Below are positions 35,800-46,139 of a DNA stretch of 64,000 nucleotides, piece by piece; the stretch's first letter is position 1; every line of letters begins with the position of its first letter. Below the pieces are notes generated by a model. That model had not been told where the DNA came from. It did no database searches and worked only from the letters and a program-made list of their open reading frames with translations. The position numbers were made by a program, and so were the translations under genes. The stretch is from assembly GCA_025084515.1 (NCBI GenBank), contig JAJAGP010000273.1, forward strand, positions 248,001-312,000, written 5' to 3'. Origin of the DNA: Ancistrus triradiatus. Its lineage: Eukaryota; Chordata; Actinopteri; Siluriformes; Loricariidae.

Positions 35800-37350
35800 A
35801 GGCAGCTCTACACATTGGCAGACTAACTTATAGGTGAACTACCGCCACCTGCTGGATTGGATTACGGAACAGGTGATTATACAGGGAAAAAGTTACTAGA
35901 ATAATTTTGCCAAGCCTGTTTCTTTTAGCAATTTATTTACATCATATTCTATCTGAAATATCGCTTTCCCTAAAAGCCCCATCAGTGAAAAGTCATGGTG
36001 TTTTGCCTCTCCCGCACTTCGAGTCCACAGTACAGTAAGTAATGTGAGTGATGAACGCTGGGAAATGTAGTGTGGAAAAGCTTTTTCCTGTGCTTTTGCC
36101 ATTGCCACGATGTATACAGCATGTCTTAAAATTCTCGATTTATGATCAATTCAACTTACAATGGATTTGTCAGAACGTGTCCCCATTGTAAACCGGGGAG
36201 CACCTGTACAGTGAGTGTCTGAGTGCTACTGATATATTATTAAGAATGAGTTAGAAATAATTAGCAAACTATAACCTTCATAGCAAAATAAACACAGGAA
36301 AAGAAATATGATGTTTCAGGTAATTACAGCTTTAACAAACACACAGTGTCAGAACACAAATCTGAGCTAGAAAGGACGACTGGAAATGGTTCTACTGATA
36401 TACAATGGAAGTCAAAGACAAGCAGCTGATGAATTTGGGATTCAGGATTTCTAGTGTGCTGTTTTTATTTTATTTAACGTCACATGAGCATCGCCGGCTA
36501 TTCGAGACTGGAGTGCGGGTTTAACGATACTAATTAATGTCCTTTAAGGGTGGCGTTAAGCTTAACGTAATGGACTGGTTGCAGTGTCTTACAGAGTTTC
36601 AGGCATTTTTGTGTGAAAATGCATTAAAAAGTCTAACCACACAACCTCTGACCCTCGGCCAGTGCTTTTAATGGTTGTTAATGGAGGCCTGCATCTTCTG
36701 TACTGTATTCTAAAGTGGCTTTAGGTTATTGAAAAGCTCCGTAATTACCGTCTGTAATTATCTAACAGCGAGCAAATAACGCTTTCCATTTACTTTGGAT
36801 CTGCGGCATGAAGAACAACAGTTCAAAGCGATGACCTGCAAACGACTGCACTGGAGTCTGCACTAGAGAATTAACCGACAGACAGTCAGTCAGAGCCGAG
36901 CGTTGTTTAGTAATTCTGCACCATAACTCGAAGGAACTGGATTTTTTAAGCCCTCTGTGTAATCTCCTTGCCTTAATCTTTAATCTCCTTTATGCATTAT
37001 ATAGCTACCTCGTATCTTTTGTTGTTTGTTGTTTTTAATCTCTTACTCCCTCCGGTTTTTATCTGCTGTCCGGTGAGTAACTGAAACACCTGCTCTGCTT
37101 CCACTGCTTTTAATCCATCCATAGGATAGCATCTGTGTCCTCTCAGGAAATGAACACATTCATCATAGGAATGTACCGAAACGGAGCCAATTGAGGAACT
37201 CACTGGAGTTTAGTTTATGACTTATACTCGTAACTTCACCACTGCCAACTTGGGGTCTTTGTTGCTACACTCTGCGACTCTTTAGACCCCTAAATTGACC
37301 ATCTCTGTTGGTTTGAGATCTGGTGACTGTGTTCATGTTCAATAAACCAG
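35800..37350. other. Repeat-poor stretch, no gene seen
   Basis: No recognisable transposon ends, microsatellites or long frames, except a 68-72-codon frame without domains. The part 36420-36960 contains AATTA-rich homeobox-like words and no decay signatures, so conserved regulatory DNA is possible but unproven. Confidence 0.35.
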
Positions 37351-37354
37351 TTTG

Positions 37355-37685
37355 AGACGATCTGACCTTTGTTTCATGGAGCGTTATCCTGCTGAAATTG
37401 GTACACTGTCCTCAGAAAGGGATGCACACGGTCAGCAACAATACTCAGGTAGGCTGTGGGGTTTAAACCATGCTCAGCTGGTATTAAGGAACCCAAAGTG
37501 CCAAGAAAACTGGCCAAATTCTGACCCGACCATCCGAATGTCACAGCAGAAATCGACACTCATCAGACCAGGTGATTTTGATGAGCCAGTGTGAATTGGA
37601 GCCTCGGTTTCCTGTTCTTGACAGGAGTGGCATCCGGTGTGGTCTTCTGCTGCTGTAGCCCATCTGCTTCATGGTTCAAAGTGTG
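37355..37685 (-). pseudogene. Tc1-like transposase fragment ('GGCCACTTTATTAGG' family)
   Basis: On the minus strand: LKQMGYSSRRPHRMPLLSR-like linker (37620-37680), ...TWSDECRF with the first catalytic D (about 37550-37585), and GRVRIW and INPTAYLSIVAD...VYQFQQDNAP with the second D block (37374-37560 region). One frame is open for 61 codons and includes QQDNAP. Both terminal repeats are missing. Confidence 0.8.
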
Positions 37686-37689
37686 TATA

Positions 37690-39550
37690 TTTTGCATGAT
37701 TGTACATAGTTTTTCTATTCTGATAAAACTCTTTTTTTTCTAGCTTCCTGATCCTTCGAGTAAAATATTTTGATATGCAAATTAGTATGTGATGACATCT
37801 GGCAATTTATTTTGTCTTTCTGAGCAGGATTCAGTTATTTTCCCATGTAAAAAAACACTGGAAAAATCTTATGCACTTTTAAATCATTAATCACAGAGAA
37901 TCCAATAAATAAATAAAGCAGGGAAAATGTTCAGAAGTATGTTTTGCTCTATTCTGTTTTGCATAAGTCTACTTTAGTATAAGAGCACACCATTTAGATT
38001 TCCACCTATAAAGCCCTCCAAAAAATCCACAAAACATACAATGAATTACTAAAACTGTACCAGAAATATAGGTAAATGAAATACGGTGTCTGTAAAAATG
38101 ACACAGACACCTTCAAAATATTGGGAAAAGCTATTTAAACTGGACAGAACATTTAACAAGAGTTTTCAAACTTGCCAAAAGATAAAAGGCTACGTAGAGA
38201 GAACATACCAAAGTACACAGACTCTAACTAGGGCTCATGCTTGAACCTGGGACCCTGCAGCTTCACGTCACTAATGCCACCTCCTGTTGCGTTTCATTTT
38301 AATCCCATAAAAAGTGCTGAAATTACAAAACACTCGCACTTGTTTTTAGAAGAAAATTACAAAGTAAGGGCGTCTGTAAATGTAATCTTTAATCAAAGTG
38401 TGATTTTAGAAACAATTTAAAGACAGTTTTACTCTTTAAATATGATAAAAATTCCTGCAAAAAAACAATAAAATGGAAACAGTATAAAAAAACAGAAATA
38501 CTGAACAAAATGTAGAACTTTTAAACACAGACCATAAAATAAGACTTGTTTTGTCTTGTTTTTACTTTTTCTTTTACATTTTTTTCAGCTTTAGTCTCAC
38601 GTGCTGTCAGATTGGACCTGGGTTCATGCAGCTGTGCACCACCAGCACTAAGTAGTTTACATACAAAATAGGCCATAAAGGTAAAAGGTGGTCCTGCCAA
38701 ATATTAATTTGATTCTGAATTCTTCTTTTCCACAGCACTTGTTTTTCTCAATCGAAATGTTCTTTCTTTTATCGCAGCAGAACATCAGAAAGAAGGCACA
38801 AACAGCCTGGATACAACAAAAAGGAAGAAGGAGCTTTTGTCCTGAAAAAGCTAAAACAGAAATCAGAAACCTTTTTCCTGGGGACATTTGACCGAGCGGC
38901 GAGTGAAATAATGGGGAATGAAATATCGTGGCTCTCTTTTCTTCTTGCTCTTTTTCCCTTTTTTTCTTCCGATCCTTCAAACTGACAGACAGTCCTAAGC
39001 AGCGTGCATAATGCACCACAGCTGAAGCTAATCTCTCATTTGCGAGCTTTCTGCTCACTGTACTCCATCGAATACGCTCCACACCCACTGGATATCGCAA
39101 CCAAACGATCGCGGTTTGGCGCAGGCGTGTAGCGGTGCGGGCCTGAAATGGAGTTTCGGTGGATTATAAATGGTTGGTTTAAATCAAGATTAGGGTGACC
39201 TCCATGGACACCTGGGTCACGCCACTTTATATTGCCTGTGAGCGTTTTAAATCAGGGTTAATGCACTGCGACTTTGGGTCTTAAGTCACGAACACAGGCT
39301 TCCCCAGGGGGCTGTACTGACAGAGAAACGTCTATAAAGCAAAATCTGTCCTAAAGCATTACTTCTCTCTCAGGGATAAGGGGAGAACATCCCTCCCATG
39401 TCATTAGGTGAGTCCCAATAGAGATAAACACAAGAGTAATTCAATATCACCTATTTTATGTAGTTTAGACTTCATTCTTTATATAAAACCTATAAAATCA
39501 TGTGCTCAGTCGCTCATTAGCTCACGTTTGTTCTAGATTCTGTTCTAACC
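37690..39550. other. No gene seen
   Basis: AT-rich with A/T runs. A reverse SINE head-like piece lies at 38215-38285. The 147-codon minus-strand frame at 38657-39100 is Lys/Arg/Phe-rich and unrecognised, with an atypical GTG or TTG-type start; not accepted as a gene. Confidence 0.35.
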
Positions 39551-39553
39551 CTA

Positions 39554-39816
39554 GATGAGTTTAGAGGCTTTTTTATGTCTGGATGATTTTCCTCTATTTA
39601 TTTGTACCAAGCTGTAAATGGTGTTTGTATGTCTATCTACCTGTCCTATTATAAGTAGTACTCCTTTATTTACTCTCTCTACCCTATAACTATATAAACT
39701 GGTTCACATTCACTCGTTGAGTCTCTGGATCATCTGGCCGATCTTCCGTCTTGTTCCTTATACTATCTATCAACATTTTTGGCTTCTGTCAAACTAAAGG
39801 TCCATCGTACCAAATC
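39554..39816 (+). repeat. Unclassified dispersed repeat, copy 2
   Basis: Second copy of the repeat at 31469-31747, same orientation, few differences, about 8.1 kb apart. Flanks differ, so it is dispersed rather than part of a longer segmental duplication. Confidence 0.75.
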
Positions 39817-40510
39817 CGACTGACCCAATTTACAGGGTATAAGCGGGAAAAATACAAACTCGCCATCCATAACAGAAAGCCAAACGAGTGCAGCGTTTTA
39901 GGGAGATTTTGTTTTCGGATATTTGAGACAGGTACCGCACTGCACCGGGACGGGATCGGCTCAAAGCTGAATGTTTGCTGTTATAATATTTTATACTTTA
40001 TCTATGATTAGCTCGCGTGCCGTAATGTGAAGCCGCAGAGAGAGTCCATTAAAATCACAAAGATATATCGCCTGCATTAGCACGAAGCTCTGAGAATCTG
40101 AGCCCGGCGCTCACACACAGCACGGAGCTAAAAGTTGCTGAAATGAGAGAGTTCGCTTCTTCACTCGTTGATGTGGAACCGGGGTGGTGATGGTGATGTG
40201 TTTTTATTTGTATAACGCTGATGTTACGTTAAATAAGCAAATTAATTCCACACTCTGCTAAACACGCTCTGTGTAAATAGGACTTTAGTTGCACCGACAT
40301 ACTGGTGATGACCCTGGACTGTGCCTATTTACTCGGACCCGTGATGTCAGCCAACGCAGACTGTCCTGTATTCATACTGTATTTAGTTGGGGATTCTCTA
40401 CAAAGCCTTATCTTGCAATAAAAAGTGAATCCACACCAGAGTGCTTGAGGAAAAGGTCGAGACTTGGGGCATTCCTAAAAGTTCTGTCTATGGTGTGCTC
40501 GTTTTTGTGA

Positions 40511-40592
<82 letters not shown>
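40511..40592 (+). repeat. (ATT)n microsatellite
   Basis: About 27 ATT units with one ATC interruption. Confidence 0.95.
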
Positions 40593-40594
<2 letters not shown>

Positions 40595-40886
40595 CTGAAA
40601 CTACACGAGGTTAGTATTAATATAATCTGAAGAATCAATCCTTAAAATCCAATATAACAACAATTCAACGAGCAGCAGCATCTAATCATTTGATTAATGT
40701 ATTTAAATAATGAGTAAGTTTGCAGGAAAACACAGAGAATGTTTAAGAAATATACTTAAGAAATAGAAACGTTTAAGAGAGTATGCACTGATTCACACTA
40801 ATGGGATTTATTTTATCCTACATTAAATGAGCTTTAACAAGATTATATTTATACTGCTCTACGTGCATGGAATACTAGTCCAAGTG

Positions 40887-40889
40887 GTG

Positions 40890-40968
<79 letters not shown>
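40887..40968 (+). repeat. (GT)n microsatellite
   Basis: About 82 bp of GT with one GC interruption, the longest dinucleotide tract in the window. Confidence 0.95.
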
Positions 40969-40971
<3 letters not shown>

Positions 40972-40994
40972 GCACTTTATTTTAATAGTATACA

Positions 40995-41522
40995 CTCATT
41001 GAAAGAGCAAATGTGCTCCAGAGCCCAGTGGCGCCATGCTTTACACCACTCCATCTTGGTGATGTAAGGCTTGGTGATGAAAACCCATGAAGCATGAAGC
41101 TCCGGTGCCCAGGTTTAGTGCTGATGTTAATTTTCCAGAGAAATTCTGGAACTCAGTTATTGGGTTATTAGCAGAGCATTTTTTGCTTGGTATCTTTGAT
41201 GCACTATGCCCCTCCCTCAGCATTGGGTGCCCCCGCTTTGTGACTTTACATGGTGTGACTCCTAAACACTTCCACTTTTCAATAAAACCTCTGACAGCTG
41301 ATGGTGGAATATTGAAGAGGGAAGACATTTCACCAACAGATTTGTTGTAACGGTGCCATCTTGTTACAGTACCACGCTCGAATTCAGTCAGCTCTTTAGC
41401 ACAAAACGTTCTTTCACTAATGTTTGTAAAGGCAAACAAGACTGCATGACTAAGTGCTGGATTTTAGACACCTGTTGTGATGATTAAGAGATATGTCCCA
41501 ATACTTTTGTCCATAGTGTACT
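40995..41522 (-). mobile_element. Truncated Tc1-like element with N-terminal transposase domain
   Basis: The outer end on the minus strand reads CTATGGACAAAAGTATTGGGAC (41494-41515 complement). The frame opening near 41439 encodes FERGTVTRWHRYNKSVGEM and SSLFNIPPSAVRGFIEKWK, the paired-like helix-turn-helix DNA-binding domain of Tc1 transposases. It ends in a region without the catalytic residues after 132 codons. The 3' terminal repeat was not found. Confidence 0.8.
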
Positions 41523-41598
41523 TCAGCTACACTACACATCAAACATAAGCCAACATTTACTGGAAACTAAGCTCCTGAATTATAACATGAGGTTATCG

Positions 41599-41601
<3 letters not shown>

Positions 41602-41660
<59 letters not shown>
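41602..41660 (+). repeat. (GT)n microsatellite
   Basis: About 59 bp of pure GT. Confidence 0.95.
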
Positions 41661-41663
<3 letters not shown>

Positions 41664-41664
41664 G

Positions 41665-42400
41665 TAACATGCTGATAGTGGCTCACTGTAATTGGACTGA
41701 ACTCATCATTGATTGACCTCCTATCACCACTGACCTTTATGCTGACTGCGCTCAGATCCACAGGTAAAAAGCCTAACAGGTCCGGGAAAGCGGACCACGC
41801 TGTGTGAGGACTGTAATCAGGACGAGAGCCCGAGGAGCCACTAAGAGATCAGAACAATGAGCAGATTGCATCACGTTCTGCCAAACCATCCATTAAACAT
41901 CTCACAGCCTCATGTTTGAGTTTCAATTCAGATTTGTTTTTAACAAGACTTGTAACAGAGCCAAAAGCAGCAATGATAATCGTGTTTTTTTGCCTTCTTC
42001 ACCCGAGTCGGTCTGCCAGCTTCCTATGGTGCATACACGACCCCTCTGCCAAGCGAGCAGGACTGAATGCCAGCGTGTGCCCGTCTGCAACTGGCTGGTG
42101 GACTTCAACGACATTAAGAAATCTACAAACTATGAGCTTTGCCAACGTCAGTCAGCCCTGGAAGATGATCCCTCGTCCGACCTTCCTCCTGCAAAGTGCC
42201 AATTGTGTCCGTGGCCAGGCCAGATGCACCGCCAAGACTCAACTTTGGGTCTGCACTAGAGAATCAGACCCGGAGCAGCCATAACATTTTTTAGATCCAT
42301 CAATGAAATGATCTGCATATGATGTGATGTGATGAGTCCTGCCATCAAGAATTGGAACTTCTTCACGACAATATCTTAAAAAAATAAATCATTATTTCAG
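41665..42400. other. No gene supported
   Basis: 41912-42284 holds two overlapping open frames (115 and 122 codons), one Cys-rich, in a GC-richer patch. No domain recognised, and overlapping frames on both strands suggest chance. Confidence 0.35.
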
Positions 42401-42560
42401 AGACACGTTCTCCCTATATCTGGACGGGTTTCCTTCCACGTTCCAAAGACATTTGTTAAGTCAGTTTGCATCTTTAGTGTCCCAGTGTGTGTCCTTATGA
42501 CTTCAGATGGACTGGTGCCCACTCTAGGGTGGGCTCAAAACCCTGTGTTATCAAATAAAT
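42400..42560 (+). repeat. 5'-truncated SINE
   Basis: GTTCTCCCTATATCTGGACGGGTTTCC, CCACGTTCCAAAGAC, and GGACTGGTGCCCACTCTAGGGTGGG are the body and 3' part of the fish SINE present at 45837; the tRNA-like head is missing. Confidence 0.55.
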
Positions 42561-42734
42561 TGATTTAACTGCAAAAAAAATGTACAAAATCAGGTGACAT
42601 AATGATCCAAACAACGGTTGGCTTCTAGCTGGTTTGACAACACAACAGGCATGACTGGCTGTGTCTGAGGGAGTGGAGGATGATCACGGGCCCTGTAATA
42701 TATTGAAATAGTGAACAAGCAGTAATGAAGCTAG

Positions 42735-43785
42735 TGCTGTAGTACTCGAGCCTGGTCTCGATCTCATTTGGACTCGGTCTTGTCTTGGTTTCGGGGTAAG
42801 GTGGACCTGGAAACTGTCGTTGAGACCACTGTATCTGTTTGAGGTAACATATTCTATAGTACTGGTAATTGAATATGAACAATCCATTCAAACAGAATAA
42901 ATCAGTCCTTTCCAAAATCTGCAGTCTGATTGGCTAACAGGGAAAAACAAGTTCCTGCTCTTCTAGTTCAGGATCAATTAATGAATACTATTTATTTAGT
43001 TAGTATAGTTTAGGATCAATTTTGTTTGAGGGCATTTTTTAAATATTATTCTTGTATTTTCACATTTAATAATAAAAATGTCTAGAATAGATGATGTTGT
43101 TTATATTCAGGTGACTTTATGAGGTGATTCTGATTAAGTTTGAGAGAAGAAGGGAAACAGAATTATCACCATGACTTGCTTCCAAAAGTTACATTACCTT
43201 AGTCTGAGTAAGACTATAACATAATAATAATTAATCAGAATTTAAGGCTATATATTATTTAATGTTATATTTTACAAAATCTATGATGAAACATTGGCCC
43301 ATTCATTCATTCATTCAATTTCTTATCTAAAACTGAAAGCCGGTGCTTAGCTGCCAGCACCAGGCACAAGGCAGGAACTAATCCAGACAGGGCACCAAAT
43401 CTATCATAAGGCACACATTCACGGCACTTTAGAGACACCAATTAACCTAGTGCATGTCTTTGGGCATTTGTGGGAGGAAACCCAGAAGCACCCAGAGTAA
43501 ACCCACAAGGACAACATTCAAACTCCACCCAAATGGAGTCTGGGGTCAGGATCGAACCAGGGATGCTGGAACTGTGAGGCAGCCGCACTAACTGCTGTGC
43601 CACCCATGATGAAATACAATATTATTTATGAATAAATACCATGTAAAATGAATGATCATGAATTTTATTTGTTTTCCATTTTCTTCTGTGTATTCTGTAT
43701 GATGAAAATCTTAATCTGATCTCGATCTCGACTTGGACTCGGCCACTAAAAGTCTTGGTCTTGACTCGGACTCAGCTGTAGAGGT
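42735..43785 (-). mobile_element. MITE-like element, copy 2 (inverted, interrupted by a SINE)
   Basis: The minus-strand counterpart of 2403-3225: TAGTGCTGTAGTACTCGAG at its start and GACTTGGACTCGG...GACTCGGACTC near its end. Interior landmarks such as AACAGGGAAAAACAAGTTCCTGCT and CAGGTGACTTTATGAGGTGATTCTGATTAAG match the complement of copy 1. Without the 323-bp SINE insertion and its target duplication the length is close to copy 1. Confidence 0.65.
43292..43605 (-). mobile_element. tRNA-like SINE inserted with 9-bp target duplication
   Basis: Flanked by ATGATGAAA at 43283-43291 and 43606-43614; the uninterrupted MITE copy at 2623-2640 has this site once. Reading inversely: head GGTGGCACAGCAGTTAGTGCGGCTGCCTCACAG, B-box-like GGTTCGATCC, body with GTTTACTCTGGGTGC and CCCACAAATGCCCAAAGACATG, and a (GAAT)n tail at the left end. 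Length about 314 bp. Confidence 0.85.
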
Positions 43786-44465
43786 TTTGACCCAACCAAA
43801 GACAGAAGATTTTGGAAATGCCTTGCATTGGTCACCTGGACCTGGACCTGGAATCAACCTGATGATTCCTGTAAATGGTAAAAGTCTACGTAGACACTTT
43901 GTGCTCTGTTTCCACACGTCTGAAAGTCTCTCTTTTCACAAACCCCTATATCCATCTGTCCATCTGAATTATACAGCCTGGAATAATTAGAGCCCTAGTA
44001 ATGATTGCCTCCATCCATATTTCCCTCAATCACCCACACTTTGAATCAATATGGCCTCTGCACATGAGCTTGGGTAAATGTTCAGCCTTCAACAAACCAA
44101 TTTCCCCAGAGTCTGGATGGACTTCTGCTTCGCTGTCACGGATTTCAACACCAAACTAATGGCAAGCTGCACCAGTTAGGAGCATCACTGAGTGACATGG
44201 AGTCCAGACCTCGTCCCTATCTCTTTCAGGTATAAAACCCAGCAGCTAAGCGAGACACGAAAGCAGCTCTGCTGTGTTTTATAACCCATGCAGCTTATAC
44301 GGGAAGCATGAGGAATTTAATCCGCCAGTCCAGCGTGCGGCTCTGAGACTGATAGCTCCCTGTCAACTGTTGAAATGAGGCTCGATTATGCCAACTTGCA
44401 AACTCGCAGAGGCTTTGCGCGGTTAATCCAGCTCTCTAATCCATTGCATATGACAGAGAGCTTGC
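43786..44465. other. No gene seen (intronic)
   Basis: Immediately 3' of the dpp10a exon in transcription sense; no exon-like open frame or repeat recognised. Confidence 0.4.
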
Positions 44466-44466
44466 T

Positions 44467-44468
<2 letters not shown>

Positions 44469-44520
<52 letters not shown>
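44469..44520 (+). repeat. (AC)n microsatellite
   Basis: 26 pure AC units in the putative first intron, about 400 bp below the dpp10a splice donor. Confidence 0.95.
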
Positions 44521-44522
<2 letters not shown>

Positions 44523-44925
44523 TGCGCGCAGTGATATACGCGCTCCAGTGCTGCATGCGACGTGCTTTGAATCGCAATACCAAAGTGCGTTTAGGGACGC
44601 GAAACATGGTCCTGCGTGCCAAAATCTGCCCCGATCACATTTAATGCAACAAAGCAAGACTCCCCCGTGTACGACTGGAGAGTTTCGCCCTACAAGATGC
44701 CGTGTTTGGTAGAGATGAAAGTGACAACACATTACATAATGATCTTAGAGCAGGCAAAGGCGCGCCGGCGGTGTTCCTCTGCGCAAAACTATGCAACATC
44801 ACCATCATCCTGCTCATCATGTGCCAACTTTGGAGGCGCCAAACTTCACCTCCGTCGCTCTGACCAACCTCGCAGAGAACCCAGCAATCAAGAGAAAGGG
44901 ACAAACCCCCCTTAGAAAGCGTTAC

Positions 44926-44982
44926 CTTGATGTTTTTGGTGGACTGGCACTTCACTTGGGAGACGGTCGCCGTTTGGTTCAT
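44926..44982 (-). CDS. dpp10: dpp10 alternative first coding exon 'a' (N-terminus of DPP10a/DPPY)
   Basis: Seen: on the minus strand an ATG at 44982 with A at -3 opens 19 codons, MNQTATVSQVKCQSTKNIK, ending in AAG directly followed by GTAACG, a good splice donor in phase 0. Family knowledge: the DPP10a isoform starts with MNQTA, then a VS..(I/V)KCQ stretch and a final IK before the exon shared by all isoforms, which encodes the short cytoplasmic tail and single membrane segment. DPP10 is a type II membrane protein without peptidase activity that binds Kv4 channels in neurons and changes their trafficking and gating; the MNQTA end of the 'a' forms of DPP6 and DPP10 speeds Kv4 inactivation. The KCQ and IK matches favour dpp10 over dpp6. 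The shared second exon was not found, which fits the very long first introns of this gene. The frame stays open upstream through a TTG, but ATG is the natural start. Only this exon is in the window. Confidence 0.82.
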
Positions 44983-45250
44983 GTTTGCCTCCAAGAGAAA
45001 GACGAATTCAGCGAAGAGCTTGGGCCACCCTAATCCACTGAGCGCCGAAGGAACAAGGGAATCATGTGCCTCAGCTTCTCCTCCGATCTTCCCTCCGATC
45101 CCACCGTAGACAAGGCAGGCGAGTTCGGGGGAATCAGACGCGTAATGCGCTCGGCTGGATCCGACAGCGCTTTGCTTTCGCTCTGCTCCTCCTCCTCCAA
45201 TCCGCCCGCTGTGTCTCCCTCACTCTGATCTATGCGCACCTGTAGGGTAC
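44983..45250 (-). promoter_or_regulatory. dpp10: Probable 5' UTR and CpG-richer leader of the dpp10 'a' transcript
   Basis: The 260 bp directly upstream of the ATG on the minus strand are clearly richer in G, C and CpG than the surrounding DNA, as expected for a vertebrate first exon. The leader contains a run of GGA triplets near 45190-45200 and a short upstream ORF at 45030-45065. An acceptor-like pyrimidine tract with CAG lies near 45245 on the minus strand, so a further 5' non-coding exon is possible. The transcription start was not determined; the extent is inferred. Confidence 0.5.
45030..45065 (-). CDS. Upstream ORF of 11 codons in the dpp10a leader
   Basis: An ATG at 45065 on the minus strand opens MIPLFLRRSVD and stops with TAG at 45030, 47 nt before the dpp10a start codon. 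It is in a different frame from the main ORF. The same frame is open farther upstream to an ATG near 45285 (MLCQICSPSFCCC...), so if transcription starts above that point the upstream ORF would be longer. Upstream ORFs of this size often lower translation of the main frame; no function is claimed for the peptide. Confidence 0.35.
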   Translation of the reverse strand: MIPLFLRRSVD

Positions 45251-45420
45251 AGCAACAGAAAGATGGACTACAGATCTGACACAGCATTAACAACCTGTTA
45301 ATTAAGCAACACTGATCGATTACGACCGCGATGCTTTGAAAGGGTACATTTAAAGGGAGCCCGGTAATCCGCTGCGTCTGTAGAGAGGGGCTGATTACAT
45401 TTATGCCACAAACAGGCATT
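45251..45420 (-). promoter_or_regulatory. Candidate core promoter region of dpp10a
   Basis: This block lies immediately upstream of the GC-rich leader. On the minus strand it contains a TTTAAA box (45349-45354) that could act as a weak TATA element, followed by a CpG-containing stretch and a homopurine/GGA-rich leader. The assignment rests on position relative to the coding exon and on base composition only. Confidence 0.3.
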
Positions 45421-45836
45421 TTTGCATAACTGATAACCTAACGACCGTTAGCATACATAACAGAAGTGTAAAAACAGTTGAAGCCCATCTCTAACCTTAA
45501 AGATTGGAGAAATTGTGCAAAATGCAAATAACATCCATTAATCTTCTTATCGTTCAGAAGTCAGCCTCGGCAATATTTACCCATACTGACTATTAACTAT
45601 TGATTCTTCTTTAGAGCATGGTAGTGACTCACTGTCTACCTCAAGGCTATCAGGTATCAGCTATGACCAGGATCCACGTCTTTGCAACGTGAATCCTGCA
45701 GCGGAGCCCCACGGGGTTCAGTGTTGCGTCTGTGACGCTACAAATTAAAATACGAAAGAAAGATCACAGATCGTACAAGCCTACACTTTAAGGATATTTC
45801 ACAGAGCGAATAAAATCAAGAATGAATCCAGTTATA

Positions 45837-46125
45837 GCGGCATGGTGTCACCTCACAGCAGGAAGGTCCTGGGTTCGATCCCAGGTGGTGCCGTCTGGGT
45901 CCTTTCTGTCCATGTAGGTTTACTCTGGATGCTCAGGTTTCTTCCACAGTCCAAAGCCATGCTTTAGATTAATTGATTATGGTAAAGTGGCCCTAGTTTG
46001 TGTCGATGGATTGGTGCCCTGCCTAGGGTTGTTCCTGCCTTTTGTCCTGTGCCGCCAACTGGGCACCAGCCTTCCCACAACCCTGTCCAGGATCAGGCAG
46101 ATAAGAAAGCGAATGAATGAATGAT
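45837..46125 (+). mobile_element. tRNA-like SINE with imperfect 13-bp target duplication
   Basis: Head GGCATGGTGTCACCTCACAGCAGGAAGG (A box partly deleted), B-box-like GGGTTCGATCCCAGG, body with TTTACTCTGGATGC and TTCCACAGTCCAAAGCC, and tail (GAAT)n. Flanks GAATCCAGTTATA (45824-45836) and GAATCCCGTTACA (46126-46138) are near-identical, consistent with insertion by a LINE-type mechanism. It lies about 600 bp upstream of the dpp10a leader. Confidence 0.75.
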
Positions 46126-46139
46126 GAATCCCGTTACAT

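Noticed and set aside
38657..39100. 147-codon minus-strand ORF
   Set aside because: Biased Lys/Glu/Phe composition, no domain, and an atypical start.
41912..42284. Cys-rich 115-122-codon ORFs as a secreted peptide gene
   Set aside because: No signal peptide, irregular cysteine spacing and two competing frames.
44641..44994. 117-codon minus-strand ORF as one protein
   Set aside because: Its start is TTG, and after KNIK the frame runs through a GTAACG splice donor into intronic sequence with an (AC)n nearby. Only the first 19 codons from the ATG are accepted.
45245..45275. Splice acceptor making exon 1a an internal exon
   Set aside because: The pyrimidine tract plus CAG on the minus strand is only moderate; not enough to claim an upstream exon, though it is noted in the leader entry.
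45030..45419. 129-codon minus-strand ORF in the promoter region
   Set aside because: No recognised domain. It is better explained as CpG-rich leader; only its last part is kept as a possible upstream ORF.
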